A stretch of 64,000 nucleotides of DNA from Trinickia dinghuensis (GCF_003367175.1 NZ_QRGA01000015.1:124001-188000), one strand, 5' to 3'. Numbered from the stretch's first letter, positions 1 to 9,244 are shown. Program-made: numbers and translations. Notes: generated from the sequence alone by a model not told the origin.

Positions 1-1122
1 GGGCGCTTCCTCGAGCGAGATCACCGCCACGTTGACGATCTTCGCGATCGGCAGCCGATCGAACAGGATCGCCTGCATCAGGTTGCGGTTGTACTTGAGA
101 ACCGGCGTCTGCCCGGTATGGAACGAGTGCGACTTCGCCCAGCCTAGGCCTAAGCGGATGCTCAGGCTCCCGTGCTGCGCGGCGGTATCCTTGGCGCCCG
201 GATCGTCCGTCACGTAAAGGCCCGGAATACCGATCGCACCGGCCGGGCGCGTGATCTCCATCAGCGAATTGAGCACCGTCGCGGGCGCCTCTTGCGAGTG
301 CCCCGACGAACCGTGGCCGTGCGCCTCGAAGCCGACGCAATCCACCGCGCAGTCGATCTCCGGCGTGCCGAGAATCTGCTCGATCTGCTCGCCGAGCGTC
401 GCATCCTTCGACAGGTCGACCACCTCGAAGCCCATCGCCTTCGCGTGCGCGAGACGTTCGGCGTTCATGTCGCCGACGATCGTGACGGCAGCGCCGAGCA
501 GGCGCGCCGACGCGGCGGCCGCCATGCCGACGGGGCCCGCACCCGCGATGTAGACGGTCGAACCCGGCTTCACGCCGGCCGTGACCGCGCCGTGATAGCC
601 CGTCGGCAAGATGTCCGACAAACACGTGAGATCGCGAATCTTCGCCATTGCGGCGTCGCGGTCGGGGAATTTCAGCAGATTGAAGTCCGCATACGGCACG
701 AGCACATACTCAGCCTGGCCGCCGATCCATCCGCCCATGTCGACATAGCCGTACGCGCCGCCTGCGCGCGCCGGGTTCACGTTCAAACACACGCCCGTGT
801 GCTGCTCCTTGCACATCGCACACCGCCCGCAGGCGACGTTGAACGGCACGGAGACGAGATCGCCGATCTTCAGCGTCTCGACGTCGCGGCCGACCTCGAT
901 GACCTCGCCGGTGATCTCATGCCCCAGCACGAGACCGACGGGCGCGGTGGTCCGGCCACGCACCATATGTTGATCGGAGCCGCAGATATTCGTGCTCACG
1001 ACCTTCAGGATCACGCCGTGCCCGATCGCGCGTCCGCTCGGGTCGACCATCTTCGGATAGTCGATCTTCTGCACGGCGACCTTGCCCGGCCCCTGATATA
1101 CGACACCTCGGTTGCTGCTCAT
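1..1122 (-). CDS. fdhA: Glutathione-independent formaldehyde dehydrogenase, C-terminus cut by window edge
   Basis: Zinc-dependent medium-chain dehydrogenase that oxidises formaldehyde to formate with NAD+. The reverse strand reads open from the ATG at 1122 to base 1 (374 codons), so only about 25 C-terminal residues are missing against the usual ~398. Visible features: catalytic zinc ligands C47 (NICGSDQH) and H68-E69 (GHE), four structural-zinc cysteines C98, C101, C104 and C112, and a GAGPVG nucleotide loop. An AGGAGA ribosome site lies ahead of the start. The gene is divergent from betBA. Its likely job is to remove formaldehyde released by demethylation of betaine and sarcosine, matching the sox operon in this window. 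The long plus-strand frames opposite it are shadows. Confidence 0.93.
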   Translation of the reverse strand, partial: MSSNRGVVYQGPGKVAVQKIDYPKMVDPSGRAIGHGVILKVVSTNICGSDQHMVRGRTTAPVGLVLGHEITGEVIEVGRDVETLKIGDLVSVPFNVACGRCAMCKEQHTGVCLNVNPARAGGAYGYVDMGGWIGGQAEYVLVPYADFNLLKFPDRDAAMAKIRDLTCLSDILPTGYHGAVTAGVKPGSTVYIAGAGPVGMAAAASARLLGAAVTIVGDMNAERLAHAKAMGFEVVDLSKDATLGEQIEQILGTPEIDCAVDCVGFEAHGHGSSGHSQEAPATVLNSLMEITRPAGAIGIPGLYVTDDPGAKDTAAQHGSLSIRLGLGWAKSHSFHTGQTPVLKYNRNLMQAILFDRLPIAKIVNVAVISLEEAP

Positions 1123-1421
1123 CGTATTCGTCTCCTGTCATCTCGATCGCCGATCCGCGATCCTCGATGCGGCGGAACACGCGACGCCGTGCCGTACGAA
1201 ACCGGATTAAACCGTACGAAACGCCCGCTCGCGCATCCCATCCGCTGCCGCTTGCAGGGTAGTCCGCAACGGGTTGCCGCGATCGTACAAAACGCGACAC
1301 GCGCTTGCTAGAACCCGACAAGGGGGGTGCGATACAGCCCTTATCGATTGAACGCCTGGCGCAAAACGCCTATCGTTGGAGCCTTCGAATGACTGACGAA
1401 CGAGCTTCTTGGAGATTGTCG
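1123..1421. promoter_or_regulatory. Divergent fdhA/betB promoter region with direct repeats
   Basis: About 300 bases between two divergent genes. CCGTACGAAAC occurs at 1192-1202 and again at 1212-1222, exactly 20 bp apart (about two helical turns); a near copy, TCGTACAAAAC, lies at 1283-1293. Same-face direct repeats are typical of an activator site. A GbdR/AraC-type regulator is a reasonable guess because betBA and fdhA belong to its usual regulon and no betI is present in the window. No clear -10/-35 was assigned. Confidence 0.45.
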
Positions 1422-2900
1422 ATGACCCTGTCCTCCGTCTATGGTCCGCAGCGTCTTTATATCGGGGGGACGCATGTCGATGCCACATCGGGCGAGCACT
1501 TCGAAACGTTCGACCCCGCGACGGGCGAACGCCTGGCGACGGTCGATCAAGCGAGCCGCGCCGACGTCGAACGCGCGGTGGCCTCGGCCCGGGACGGCCA
1601 GCGCGAATGGGCGGCCTTGAATGCAATGGCGCGTTCGCGCATCTTGCGCCGCGCCGTCGAGTTGCTGCGCGCGCGCAACGACGAACTCGCCGAACTGGAG
1701 ATGCGCGACACGGGCAAACCCATCGCCGAAACGCGTGCGGTCGATATCGTGACGGGCGCCGACGTCATCGAATACTACGCCGGGCTGGCACCGACGCTCG
1801 AGGGGCGGCAAATCCCGCTGCGCGAGGATTCGTTCGTCTACACGCGGCGCGAGCCGTTGGGCGTGTGCGCCGGCATCGGCGCATGGAACTACCCGATTCA
1901 GATCGCTTGCTGGAAATCGGCTCCGGCACTCGCCGCCGGCAACGCGATGATCTTCAAGCCGAGCGAGATCACACCGCTCTCCGCGCTGAAGCTGGCCGAG
2001 ATCTACACCGAGGCCGGCGTACCGCCCGGCGTGTTCAACGTCGTCCAAGGAAACGGCTTGGTCGGCGCGATGTTGGCTGAACACTCGGCCATTGCCAAGG
2101 TTTCGTTCACCGGCGGTGTCGAGACGGGCAAGAAAGTGATGTCGCTCGCGGGTGCGTCGTCGCTGAAGGAAGTGACGATGGAACTCGGCGGCAAATCGCC
2201 GTTGATCGTATTCGACGATGCCGATCTCGAACGCGCCGCCGATATCGCCGTCACCGCGAACTTCTTCAGCGCGGGCCAGGTATGCACGAACGGCACGCGC
2301 GTGTTCGTGCACCGCTCCGTGATAAAGCGATTCGAAGGGCTCGTGGCCGAGCGCGTCAAACGCATCCGCGTCGGCAAACCCTCCGATCCGGAAACGAATT
2401 TCGGCCCGCTCGCCAGCGCGGCGCAGCTCGACAAGGTGCTCGGCTACATCGAAAGCGGAAAGCGCGAAGGGGCGCGTCTCGTCAGCGGCGGCATGCGTCT
2501 CGTCGAAGGCGACTTCGCGCGCGGGCAATACGTGGCACCCACCGTATTCGCCGATTGCCGCGACGATATGCGGATCGTCCGTGAAGAGATCTTCGGACCG
2601 TTGATGTGCTTGCTCGAATTCGACGACGAAAACGAAGTCATCGCGCGAGCCAATGCCACCCACTACGGTTTGGCGGCCGGCGTCGTCACGGAGAGTCTCG
2701 CTCGCGCGCACCGTACGATTCACCGCCTCGAAGCAGGCATTTGTTGGATCAATACCTGGGGCGAATCGCCGGCGGAAATGCCCGTCGGCGGCTACAAGCA
2801 ATCGGGCGTGGGCCGCGAGAACGGAATCAGTACGCTCGAGCATTACACGCAGATCAAATCGGTGCAGGTCGAACTCGGCCCCTACCGGCCCGCGTTCTGA
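1422..2900 (+). CDS. betB: Betaine aldehyde dehydrogenase
   Basis: NAD(P)+-dependent oxidation of betaine aldehyde to glycine betaine, second step of choline oxidation. The 492-residue product has the full aldehyde dehydrogenase fold: cofactor-binding GAWNYP and FKPSE segments, general base E254 (MELGGK) and catalytic C288 (GQVCTNGTR), and C-terminal [11 protein letters not shown] typical of BetB. The start at 1422 is chosen because GGAGA precedes it and homology begins there (MTLSSVYG); longer in-frame starts at 1305 and 1389 exist. betA follows after 20 bases. Unlike the classical betIBA order, no TetR-type betI lies upstream; the neighbour is fdhA. Confidence 0.96.
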   Translation: MTLSSVYGPQRLYIGGTHVDATSGEHFETFDPATGERLATVDQASRADVERAVASARDGQREWAALNAMARSRILRRAVELLRARNDELAELEMRDTGKPIAETRAVDIVTGADVIEYYAGLAPTLEGRQIPLREDSFVYTRREPLGVCAGIGAWNYPIQIACWKSAPALAAGNAMIFKPSEITPLSALKLAEIYTEAGVPPGVFNVVQGNGLVGAMLAEHSAIAKVSFTGGVETGKKVMSLAGASSLKEVTMELGGKSPLIVFDDADLERAADIAVTANFFSAGQVCTNGTRVFVHRSVIKRFEGLVAERVKRIRVGKPSDPETNFGPLASAAQLDKVLGYIESGKREGARLVSGGMRLVEGDFARGQYVAPTVFADCRDDMRIVREEIFGPLMCLLEFDDENEVIARANATHYGLAAGVVTESLARAHRTIHRLEAGICWINTWGESPAEMPVGGYKQSGVGRENGISTLEHYTQIKSVQVELGPYRPAF

Positions 2901-2920
2901 AGTTCGGAAGGAGAGCGCTC

Positions 2921-4648
2921 GTGAGTGCCAAGGAATACGACTACATCATCGTCGGCGCGGGATCCGCGGGCAACGTACTGGCTACGCGGCTGACGGAAGA
3001 CGCGGACATCAGCGTGCTGCTCCTCGAAGCCGGGGGGCCCGACTACCGTTTCGACTTTCGCACGCAGATGCCGGCCGCGCTCGCCTATCCGCTGCAAGGC
3101 CGGCGCTACAACTGGGCCTACGAGACCGAACCCGAGCCGCACATGAACAACCGCCGCATGGAATGCGGACGCGGCAAGGGGCTCGGCGGGTCGTCGTTGA
3201 TCAACGGCATGTGCTACATCCGCGGCAATGCGCTCGATTACGACGGCTGGGCGCAGAACAAGGGGCTCGAGAACTGGAGCTACCTCGATTGCCTGCCCTA
3301 CTTCAAGAAGGCGGAGACGCGCGACGCCGGCCCCAATGCCTATCACGGCGGCGACGGCCCCGTGCATGTCACGACGAGCAAGCCCGGCAACAACCCGCTA
3401 TTCGGCGCGATGGTCGAGGCGGGCGTGCAGGCGGGCTATCCGCGTACCGACGATTTGAACGGCTATCGGCAAGAGGGCTTCGGCCCGATGGACCGGACCG
3501 TCACCGCGCAAGGCCGCCGCGCGAGCACCGCGCGAGGGTATCTCGATCAAGCGCGGCAGCGGCCGAACTTGACGATCGTCACGCATGCGCAGACGGACCG
3601 TGTGCTGTTTGCCGGCAAGCGGGCGACGGGCGTGACTTATCTCCATCACGAGACGCCCGCGACGGCGCATGCGCGACGCGAGGTGCTCGTGTGTTCGGGG
3701 GCGGTTGCCTCGCCGCAGTTGCTGCAGCGCTCGGGCATCGGGCCCGGCGAATGGCTGCGCGAATTCGACATCCCAGTCGTGCTCGATCTGCCCGGTGTCG
3801 GCCGCAACTTGCAAGATCACCTCGAAATCTACATGCAGTACGCGTGCAAGGAGCCCGTATCGCTTTATCCCGCACTGAAGTGGTACAACCAGCCGGCGAT
3901 CGGATTGGAATGGCTCGTCAACGGCACGGGTATCGGCGCGAGCAATCAATTCGAAGCGGGCGGCTTCATTCGGACGCGCGACGACGATGCGTGGCCGAAC
4001 ATTCAATATCATTTCTTGCCGATCGCGATCAACTACAACGGTTCTAACGCGATCAACATGCACGGGTTCCAGGCGCATATGGGCTCGATGCGTTCGCCGA
4101 GCCGCGGCCGCATCAAGCTTCGCTCGCGCGATCCGCGCGAGCATCCGAGCATCTTGTTCAACTACATGGCCGAGCCGCTGGATTGGCGCGAGTTCCGCGA
4201 CGGAATCCGCATCACACGCGAGATCATCGCGCAGCGCGCGCTCGACCGGTATCGCGGGCGCGAATTGAGTCCGGGCGCGGATTTGAAGACCGATGCCGAA
4301 CTCGATGCCTATGTGCGTGCGCATGCGGAGACGGCGTATCACCCGTCGTGCTCGTGTGCCATGGGGTATGACGATATGTCGGTGGTCGATGCCGAAGGGC
4401 GCGTGCACGGCATCGAGGGGTTGCGGGTGGTGGACGCGTCGATCATGCCGCTCATCACGACGGGCAATCTCAATGCGCCGACGATCATGCTGGCGGAGAA
4501 GATCGCAGATCGGATTCGGGGGCGCGCGCCGTTGGCTCGGGAGGATGTGCCTTATTACGTGGCGAAGGGAGTACCGGCGCGGCCGGGAGCGCCAGGGGCG
4601 GCAGAGACGCCGAAGGCTGTGAGATCAGCGACAAAGGTTACTAGTTAG
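2921..4648 (+). CDS. betA: Choline dehydrogenase (FAD, GMC family)
   Basis: Membrane-associated flavoprotein that oxidises choline to betaine aldehyde, first step of the Bet pathway. 575 residues from a GTG start preceded by AAGGAG (7 bases upstream). Visible: N-terminal FAD dinucleotide fold [13 protein letters not shown] signature [14 protein letters not shown], second signature [16 protein letters not shown], catalytic histidine H474 in [10 protein letters not shown], and the C-terminal [13 protein letters not shown] block. Translated downstream of betB in one operon. The last ~30 residues are proline/alanine-rich beyond the conserved core. Confidence 0.96.
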   Translation: MSAKEYDYIIVGAGSAGNVLATRLTEDADISVLLLEAGGPDYRFDFRTQMPAALAYPLQGRRYNWAYETEPEPHMNNRRMECGRGKGLGGSSLINGMCYIRGNALDYDGWAQNKGLENWSYLDCLPYFKKAETRDAGPNAYHGGDGPVHVTTSKPGNNPLFGAMVEAGVQAGYPRTDDLNGYRQEGFGPMDRTVTAQGRRASTARGYLDQARQRPNLTIVTHAQTDRVLFAGKRATGVTYLHHETPATAHARREVLVCSGAVASPQLLQRSGIGPGEWLREFDIPVVLDLPGVGRNLQDHLEIYMQYACKEPVSLYPALKWYNQPAIGLEWLVNGTGIGASNQFEAGGFIRTRDDDAWPNIQYHFLPIAINYNGSNAINMHGFQAHMGSMRSPSRGRIKLRSRDPREHPSILFNYMAEPLDWREFRDGIRITREIIAQRALDRYRGRELSPGADLKTDAELDAYVRAHAETAYHPSCSCAMGYDDMSVVDAEGRVHGIEGLRVVDASIMPLITTGNLNAPTIMLAEKIADRIRGRAPLAREDVPYYVAKGVPARPGAPGAAETPKAVRSATKVTS

Positions 4649-4670
4649 CGTGAACGCGCATGAAGTTGGT

Positions 4671-5090
4671 TTATGGCGGAAGCATGCGCTGACGTACCTT
4701 GGTCACGAACGAGCCCGGTTCTCTCGAGGCAACCGCTCGCCGTCGTACGCATAGCGGAATACCATCGCGGCGAATGTTTTCGATCAGCGCCGGATTACTG
4801 AATGATTCCGGGTGTTGCATTTCGTCCTCCCACAATGGCAGGGCCTCAATCAACACCCCTGTTTCCAGCAGTACGTCAAACGCGATGCCCGCCATTTCCA
4901 GCGCAATCGGTATGCGCTTGCTGTGCTGCCCCGGCAGGATTACCGCGATGTCAGCGTCACTCTCCGGGTCGTGCGTGTCGCGCGCACGACTACCAAACAG
5001 AATTGCACGGCTCACTGCGTAACGACCTGCAACGCGTTGCAGGAACACCTCCGCTGCGCGAGCGGTTTCAGCATCGACATGAAGGTTCAC
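4671..5090 (-). CDS. MNT-type nucleotidyltransferase domain protein
   Basis: About 139 residues with the polymerase-beta-like nucleotidyltransferase signature GSRARDTHDPESDADIAVIL (two catalytic Asp in SDAD). Such proteins transfer AMP or other nucleotides to partners, often as the antitoxin half of HEPN-MNT pairs. The start is uncertain: a GTG at 5090, 7 bases after the hicB stop, avoids overlap; the first ATG (5177) would overlap hicB by 80 bases. No HEPN partner is adjacent. It is the third gene of a compact hicA-hicB-nucleotidyltransferase run, so it may be part of that defence or toxin module. Function not assigned beyond the fold. Confidence 0.72.
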   Translation of the reverse strand: MNLHVDAETARAAEVFLQRVAGRYAVSRAILFGSRARDTHDPESDADIAVILPGQHSKRIPIALEMAGIAFDVLLETGVLIEALPLWEDEMQHPESFSNPALIENIRRDGIPLCVRRRAVASREPGSFVTKVRQRMLPP

Positions 5091-5097
5091 GAAGCGC

Positions 5098-5490
5098 TCA
5101 GTGCGCAGCCATTTCGTGCTCGGCAGCGAGAGCGAGAAACGCCGATCGAGACATATGCCGTTCGCGCGCCGCCGCATCGATTTGCTGAACGAGCCGTTCC
5201 GGAAGGCTGATGTTGAGTCGGATTGCCTTGGAGTTGATTCGCGATAGGTCTATATCGAACAGCATCCAAACACCACCGTCGTACTGTGGATCATGAGCAA
5301 GTTGCTCAAGCGGCGTCGGCTCGGGAACGATTTCGTCGACGTCTGAAAAATGCGACTCAACCGCCTCCTGAACGGCGCGCGGCAAATCTTCCCATTCATC
5401 CGCCGCCGCAAAACACCCGGGGAAGTCGGGAAACGTCACGCCATGCGCGTGCTTCGCGTCGCCGACATGGACATAGAGTGGATAGAGCAT
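5098..5490 (-). CDS. hicB: HicB-type antitoxin
   Basis: 130 residues in two parts: an N-terminal HicB-like partial RNase H fold (YPLYVHVG...GVTFPDFPGCFAAAD) and a C-terminal ribbon-helix-helix DNA-binding segment (IRLNISLPERLVQQIDAAARERHMSRSAFLALAA). HicB binds and neutralises HicA and represses the operon. It is downstream of hicA with a 28-base gap, the standard order. The dyad ahead of hicA is a natural operator for the ribbon-helix-helix domain. Confidence 0.9.
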   Translation of the reverse strand: MLYPLYVHVGDAKHAHGVTFPDFPGCFAAADEWEDLPRAVQEAVESHFSDVDEIVPEPTPLEQLAHDPQYDGGVWMLFDIDLSRINSKAIRLNISLPERLVQQIDAAARERHMSRSAFLALAAEHEMAAH

Positions 5491-5518
5491 TTCGCGCTCC
5501 TACTATTTTTGATGTGGG

Positions 5519-5707
5519 TTACGAGTCTTTTAGGCCCGCTTGTTTCAAAATACTGCGCACCGTGCCCACCGGAAGGTCCTTCTTCGGATGTGGCACCGTC
5601 ACCTTGCCTCTTTTTGTCGGGTGCTTGAACTGGTGGTGAGAACCGACCGTATGCGCGAGTCGCCAGCCGTCGGAGATCAGTAGCTTGATGAGGTGCGCGC
5701 TGTTCAT
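5519..5707 (-). CDS. hicA: HicA-type mRNA interferase toxin
   Basis: 62-residue double-stranded-RNA-binding-like toxin with catalytic histidine in VGSHHQFKHP and the family block VPHPKKDLPVGTVRSILKQAGL. HicA cleaves mRNA when HicB is depleted. The start MNSAHLIKLL matches the family length; the in-frame upstream extension to 5827 is not conserved. A perfect TATAAT (plus coordinates 5715-5720) ends only 7 bases before the ATG, so the mRNA may be leaderless (see findings). Confidence 0.92.
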   Translation of the reverse strand: MNSAHLIKLLISDGWRLAHTVGSHHQFKHPTKRGKVTVPHPKKDLPVGTVRSILKQAGLKDS

Positions 5708-5725
5708 TTGTGTAATTATACACAA
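5708..5725 (-). promoter_or_regulatory. hicAB operator/-10 dyad
   Basis: TTGTGTA-ATTA-TACACAA: perfect 7-bp arms with a 4-bp spacer, overlapping a TATAAT on the minus strand and touching the hicA ATG. The position suits autorepression by the HicB ribbon-helix-helix domain; this is inferred from position and symmetry. Confidence 0.6.
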
Positions 5726-5801
5726 CAAATATGATTCTGCGCGCCCATGCAGATGACGTGAACAGCTACACTCCTTGAGTCGAATAGCAAACGAGAAAGT
5801 C

Positions 5802-6677
5802 ATGAACGAACGCGAACCCAGCCGCACTGCTTTTGCAGCCGCGACGCATCGAGCGATCCATCAGGTTGTAGAGCAGGGGAAGATCTTCAGCGACCCGCTC
5901 GCGCTCTCGATCCTAGGCATGAGCGCGAGCGATATCCAGCACGATGTCGAATCGCAGCCGTCTCGACGCGGAATCAGATTGTTCCTTGCAGCGCGGTCAC
6001 GCTTTGCCGAAAGTGCCGCAAGGGACGCGGTCGAGCAACGCGGCGTGCGCCAGGTCGTCGTACTCGGCGCCGGCTTGGACACGTTCTCTTACCGTCATCC
6101 GTTCCCAGACCATATCCGCTTGTTCGAAATCGATCATCCCGCAACGCAATCATGGAAGCGGAAACGACTTGAACAAGCCGGGATCGCGATCCCGAACTCT
6201 CTCACCTATGCACCGATCGATTTCGAAAAGGATTCGCTGCAGGACGGCCTCACCGCAGCCGGCTTCGATACGAACGAGCGCACATTTTTCATGTGGCTTG
6301 GCGTCGTTCCTTATTTGACGGAGAACGCGATCGATCTAACGCTGAGCGTGATTGCCGATCTTCCAGGAGGCGCCGATCTCGTGTTCGACTATGGCGAACC
6401 GCCTGCATCGCTTCCTCCGGAACTGGCGACGCTGCACCTGGAACGAGCCGCGCGTGTAGCCGCTATCGGCGAACCGTTTCTGTCCTACTTCGAACCGGCA
6501 CAGTTGCATGAAAAGCTACGCGCGCTAGGTTTTTCGGAGATCGAAGATGTTCTCGGGCGCAGCTTGCTTACCGAATTCGCAGAGCAGAAAGCGGCGGACT
6601 CGAGCGCTACGGCGAACACTACTCAATCACGCTCGGGCGGCGGCCATTTCCTGTTCGCAGCCACGAATCGGCAATAG
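5802..6677 (+). CDS. SAM-dependent methyltransferase, leucine carboxyl methyltransferase/Ppm1-like family
   Basis: About 291 residues. Visible: SAM-binding VVVLGAGLDTFSYR, then FEIDHPATQSWKR (acid after beta-2), APIDFEKD and FFMWLGVVPYLTENAI, the set typical of the Ppm1/TIGR00027 family. Substrate unknown; members methylate carboxylates or small metabolites. The start at 5802 is preceded by GAGAAAG; an in-frame ATG at 5775 is also possible. Faces the HxlR gene, ending only 4 bases from its stop. Confidence 0.85.
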   Translation: MNEREPSRTAFAAATHRAIHQVVEQGKIFSDPLALSILGMSASDIQHDVESQPSRRGIRLFLAARSRFAESAARDAVEQRGVRQVVVLGAGLDTFSYRHPFPDHIRLFEIDHPATQSWKRKRLEQAGIAIPNSLTYAPIDFEKDSLQDGLTAAGFDTNERTFFMWLGVVPYLTENAIDLTLSVIADLPGGADLVFDYGEPPASLPPELATLHLERAARVAAIGEPFLSYFEPAQLHEKLRALGFSEIEDVLGRSLLTEFAEQKAADSSATANTTQSRSGGGHFLFAATNRQ

Positions 6678-6681
6678 GCCA

Positions 6682-6999
6682 TCACGCGCGGCTTTTCAGC
6701 CACAACCCGAACGCCTTCATGACGGCTACGACCGGTTCCATCCGTAAGCCGTCTTCCGTGAGTTGATATTCGACCTTGACGGGGACTTCCGCGAAGACAG
6801 TTCGCCTGACGAGCCCCGCGTCCTCCAGCGCCCGCAGATCGAGCGTCAACATGCGTTGAGAGATCCCAGGAACGTCCTTGCGAAGTTCGCCAAAGCGCTT
6901 CGGACCGTCCAAAAGATACGAAACGAGCAGCAAGCGCCATCGCCCGCCAAGCAGCCGCATCGCTTCCTCGACCGAACATCCGCTCACACTGCTTTTCAT
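6682..6999 (-). CDS. HxlR-family transcriptional regulator
   Basis: 105-residue winged-helix protein with an N-terminal cysteine (SGCSVEEAMRLLGGRWRLLLVSYLLDGPKRFGELRKDVPGISQRMLT), typical of HxlR repressors that sense electrophiles or redox through that cysteine. Divergent from a glutathione S-transferase with a dyad between them, suggesting it controls the GST gene and itself. Confidence 0.9.
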   Translation of the reverse strand: MKSSVSGCSVEEAMRLLGGRWRLLLVSYLLDGPKRFGELRKDVPGISQRMLTLDLRALEDAGLVRRTVFAEVPVKVEYQLTEDGLRMEPVVAVMKAFGLWLKSRA

Positions 7000-7015
7000 C
7001 GAATCGATTTACCGC

Positions 7016-7040
7016 TGGTATAAATTTTGTACCTATACCA
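7016..7040. promoter_or_regulatory. Putative HxlR operator between hxlR and gst
   Basis: TGGTATA ... TATACCA, perfect 7-bp arms with an 11-bp spacer, just upstream of the HxlR start and 105 bases ahead of gst. HxlR proteins bind inverted repeats of this spacing class, so it is a plausible shared operator. Confidence 0.5.
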
Positions 7041-7145
7041 CAAAGTTATGCCTTCTTCCTTTTTTAGTGGATGTGGGCGATAGTCCGCCATCTATCGCGC
7101 AGCGTACGCATTACGAATAATTTGAAACTGGAAGCGAGGCCTTTT

Positions 7146-7781
7146 ATGAAGCTTTATTACGCACCCGGCAGTTGCTCACAGGCAGTACACATCGTCCTGC
7201 GCGAAGCCGGGCTCGATGCGGAATTGATCCGCGTCGACCCACGCAAGCACGCGATTGAAGACGGTCGCAGCTTCTATGACGTCGCTGAACTAGGCTACGT
7301 ACCGGTACTCGAATTGGACGACGGCTCGGCCATGCGTGAAGGCCCCGTGATCGCGCAGTATCTCGCCGATCGGCGCCCGGAGACGGGGCTTGCACCGGCC
7401 AATGGAACGATGGCCCGCTACCGATTGCTGGAATGGCTGAACTTCCTGTCCACCGAAATCCATAAAGGCTTCATTCCGCTTCTCTATGCCGTGGCTGCGG
7501 GAAAGTACGTCGAGACAGCGCGGCCAAAGCTGAGGAGCCGTTTCGAATGGATCGATCGACAATTGCATGAACGACGCTACCTCATGGGCGATGTCTTTAC
7601 GGTCGCGGATGCGTATCTGTTTGCCCTTACCGGTTGGGGAAAGGCGACGTGGCTCAACTCGGTCTATCAAGCCGACATCGACCTGACTTCGCTCGATCAT
7701 CTCCGCGAGTGGTATGACAGCGTTCGCGCGCGGCCCCAGGTGCAAAAGGTGCTAACGCTCGAGGGGCTGTCGACGGGCTGA
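7146..7781 (+). CDS. Glutathione S-transferase, beta-class-like
   Basis: 211 residues. Thioredoxin-like N-terminal domain MKLYYAPGSCSQAVHIVLREAG with the active-site cysteine of bacterial beta-class GSTs (C10), VPVLELDDG (cis-Pro glutathione loop) and a helical C-terminal domain with FTVADAYLF. Conjugates glutathione to electrophiles in the cytoplasm. The start at 7146 follows an AT-rich leader. Probably induced through the divergent HxlR regulator. Confidence 0.93.
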   Translation: MKLYYAPGSCSQAVHIVLREAGLDAELIRVDPRKHAIEDGRSFYDVAELGYVPVLELDDGSAMREGPVIAQYLADRRPETGLAPANGTMARYRLLEWLNFLSTEIHKGFIPLLYAVAAGKYVETARPKLRSRFEWIDRQLHERRYLMGDVFTVADAYLFALTGWGKATWLNSVYQADIDLTSLDHLREWYDSVRARPQVQKVLTLEGLSTG

Positions 7782-7817
7782 ACCGATAGGTGTCGACGAG
7801 TAGCCTATTCCACCCGT

Positions 7818-8182
7818 CTAATCCATGCGACGCCAAACGGAGATCGGCACGTCTCCGTTCGGTCGCGGTGCCACGCGGTAGCTCAATTCGCCGTCTTTGA
7901 GTTCGTAGCTGCGCTTCTGTTCCACTCCCTCCCAGTTCGGAAAGGAAGCGTTCTGAATGTGGAAGGTCAACGTTGCACCAGCCGGGTCGACGCTGATCGT
8001 TCCGAAGTGCGTGCTGGACCCCATGACGGCCGCTTTATACTCGGCCTGCGTGCCCGCCCCCTTGTCGCCTGATGCAAATCGAGGGCGTTCCGCTTTGAAA
8101 ATTTTCAGCGAATAGTGTCCCTGCGCATCGATGACCAACAGCCCCTTCGGCGCGACACCATAGTCATACGCCCTCGAGCCGC
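7818..8182 (-). pseudogene. 5'-truncated lipocalin-like protein gene
   Basis: About 120 residues of a Lipocalin_5-type small-molecule-binding domain: GVAPKGLLVIDAQGHYSLKIFKAERPRFASGD, EYKAAVMGSSTHFGTISVD and C-terminal YRVAPRPNG. The N-terminal strand (GTWRLVS-type), about 25 residues, is missing. Upstream of about 8182 the reading frame only translates the antisense of a lysR remnant, so the ATG at 8219 is artificial. Called a truncated remnant; it could still be expressed. Confidence 0.65.
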
Positions 8183-8593
8183 CCAGATGCTGAACATCTC
8201 GCGACGCTGCCGATGACATGGATCGGGCCAGCCGGAAGCGACATTGTCCTGAGCGCCGGCCGCCCGCTGGACTTGGCCTTGTACAACGCCCCCTGCTTCT
8301 TTCGCCGCGCCGGTATCGAGGCGCTCGATGGCGCCAATATTTCCTGGAGGCTCGCCTATACCACGGCCAGCCTTCAAAGCCTTTAGTCCGGCGTGGCGGC
8401 AGGCCTTGGCATCACGTTGAGAACAGGCGCCGGGCTACCGTCTTCGGTTAGACGACTCGATGAGAGAGACGGGCTTCCGCCGCTGCCGACGGTCGATCTC
8501 TGCTTGCACACCCGACACCGCGATATTCCGCCCGCATTGGCGCAGTTAAAACGCGCCGTCATCGAGCACGCGGCGACCCACCTTCTTTCATAG
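8177..8593 (+). pseudogene. lysR-family regulator remnant (3' end, internal amber stop)
   Basis: In the frame starting at 8180 the sequence reads the end of a LysR effector domain: PDAEHLATLPMTWIGPAGSD, NAPCFFRRAGIEALD, then SGVAAGLGITLRTGAGLPSS, ending at 8593. A TAG at 8384-8386 sits where family members have tryptophan. The DNA-binding half is absent. It meets the truncated lipocalin remnant head to head at about 8180, marking a deletion or recombination joint. The 3' end overlaps the neighbouring TetR stop. Confidence 0.7.
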
Positions 8594-9217
8594 CGGCGAC
8601 AGGTACCGGACGATCAGCCTCGAGGCCTCGTCGACGAGCGCATCGAACGCTTCGTCCGAGAGGCGATCCGTGTAATGCAAAACGGCGGTATGGGTCAGCG
8701 CCTCTATCGAGGTCATGCATACGAACGTCGCCAGTTGCAAATCGACAGCACGAATCTCGTCGCGATGAGCCTCGAGATAAGCGAAGAATATCGAATACGC
8801 CTCGGTGTTGAAAACTTCCGCGTTCTCGAGCCTACCCGTACGCGGAGTCTGCTCAGCCAGCACGCAATGCAGCTTTGGGTCGACGCGATGCGCCTTGATC
8901 GCGGCTCTGATGAACTGCGGCACGGCCTCCTCCACTGGAAGCGCGGCAAACTCGCTTACCGTCTCGCGCACGACTTGCATCAGCTCCGCTCTGTGGCGCA
9001 CCATCACCGCGGCAACGAGCGCCTCCTTGCTCGGGAAATACTGATAGAGCGAACCAACGCTGACGCCCGCTTTTTCCGCGATCCGATTCGTGCTCGCCTT
9101 ATCGAACCCATCCTTCACCAAAATGCGAGCGGTCGCCTCGATGAGGGCATCGACTGTCGCACGCGATCTGTCCTGAGACGCGCGCTTCCTGGGTTTCGTG
9201 AGCGGTTTCGGCGGCAT
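8588..9217 (-). CDS. TetR/AcrR-family transcriptional regulator
   Basis: 209 residues. N-terminal helix-turn-helix RATVDALIEATARILVKDGFDKASTNRIAEKAGVSVGSLYQYFPSKEALVAAV, then a helical ligand-binding domain. The basic start (MPPKPLTKPRKRASQDRSR) is common in this family. A perfect dyad lies 28 bases upstream of its ATG, before the divergent dinB-type gene, pointing to autoregulation and control of that neighbour. Inducer unknown. Confidence 0.93.
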   Translation of the reverse strand: MPPKPLTKPRKRASQDRSRATVDALIEATARILVKDGFDKASTNRIAEKAGVSVGSLYQYFPSKEALVAAVMVRHRAELMQVVRETVSEFAALPVEEAVPQFIRAAIKAHRVDPKLHCVLAEQTPRTGRLENAEVFNTEAYSIFFAYLEAHRDEIRAVDLQLATFVCMTSIEALTHTAVLHYTDRLSDEAFDALVDEASRLIVRYLSPL

Positions 9218-9244
9218 TTGCTGTGCTCCAAATGCGAGTAGGTA

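Noticed and set aside
172-1311. 379-residue plus-strand open frame opposite fdhA
   Set aside because: Arg/His/Asp-rich antisense composition typical of high-GC shadows; the opposite strand encodes a clear dehydrogenase.
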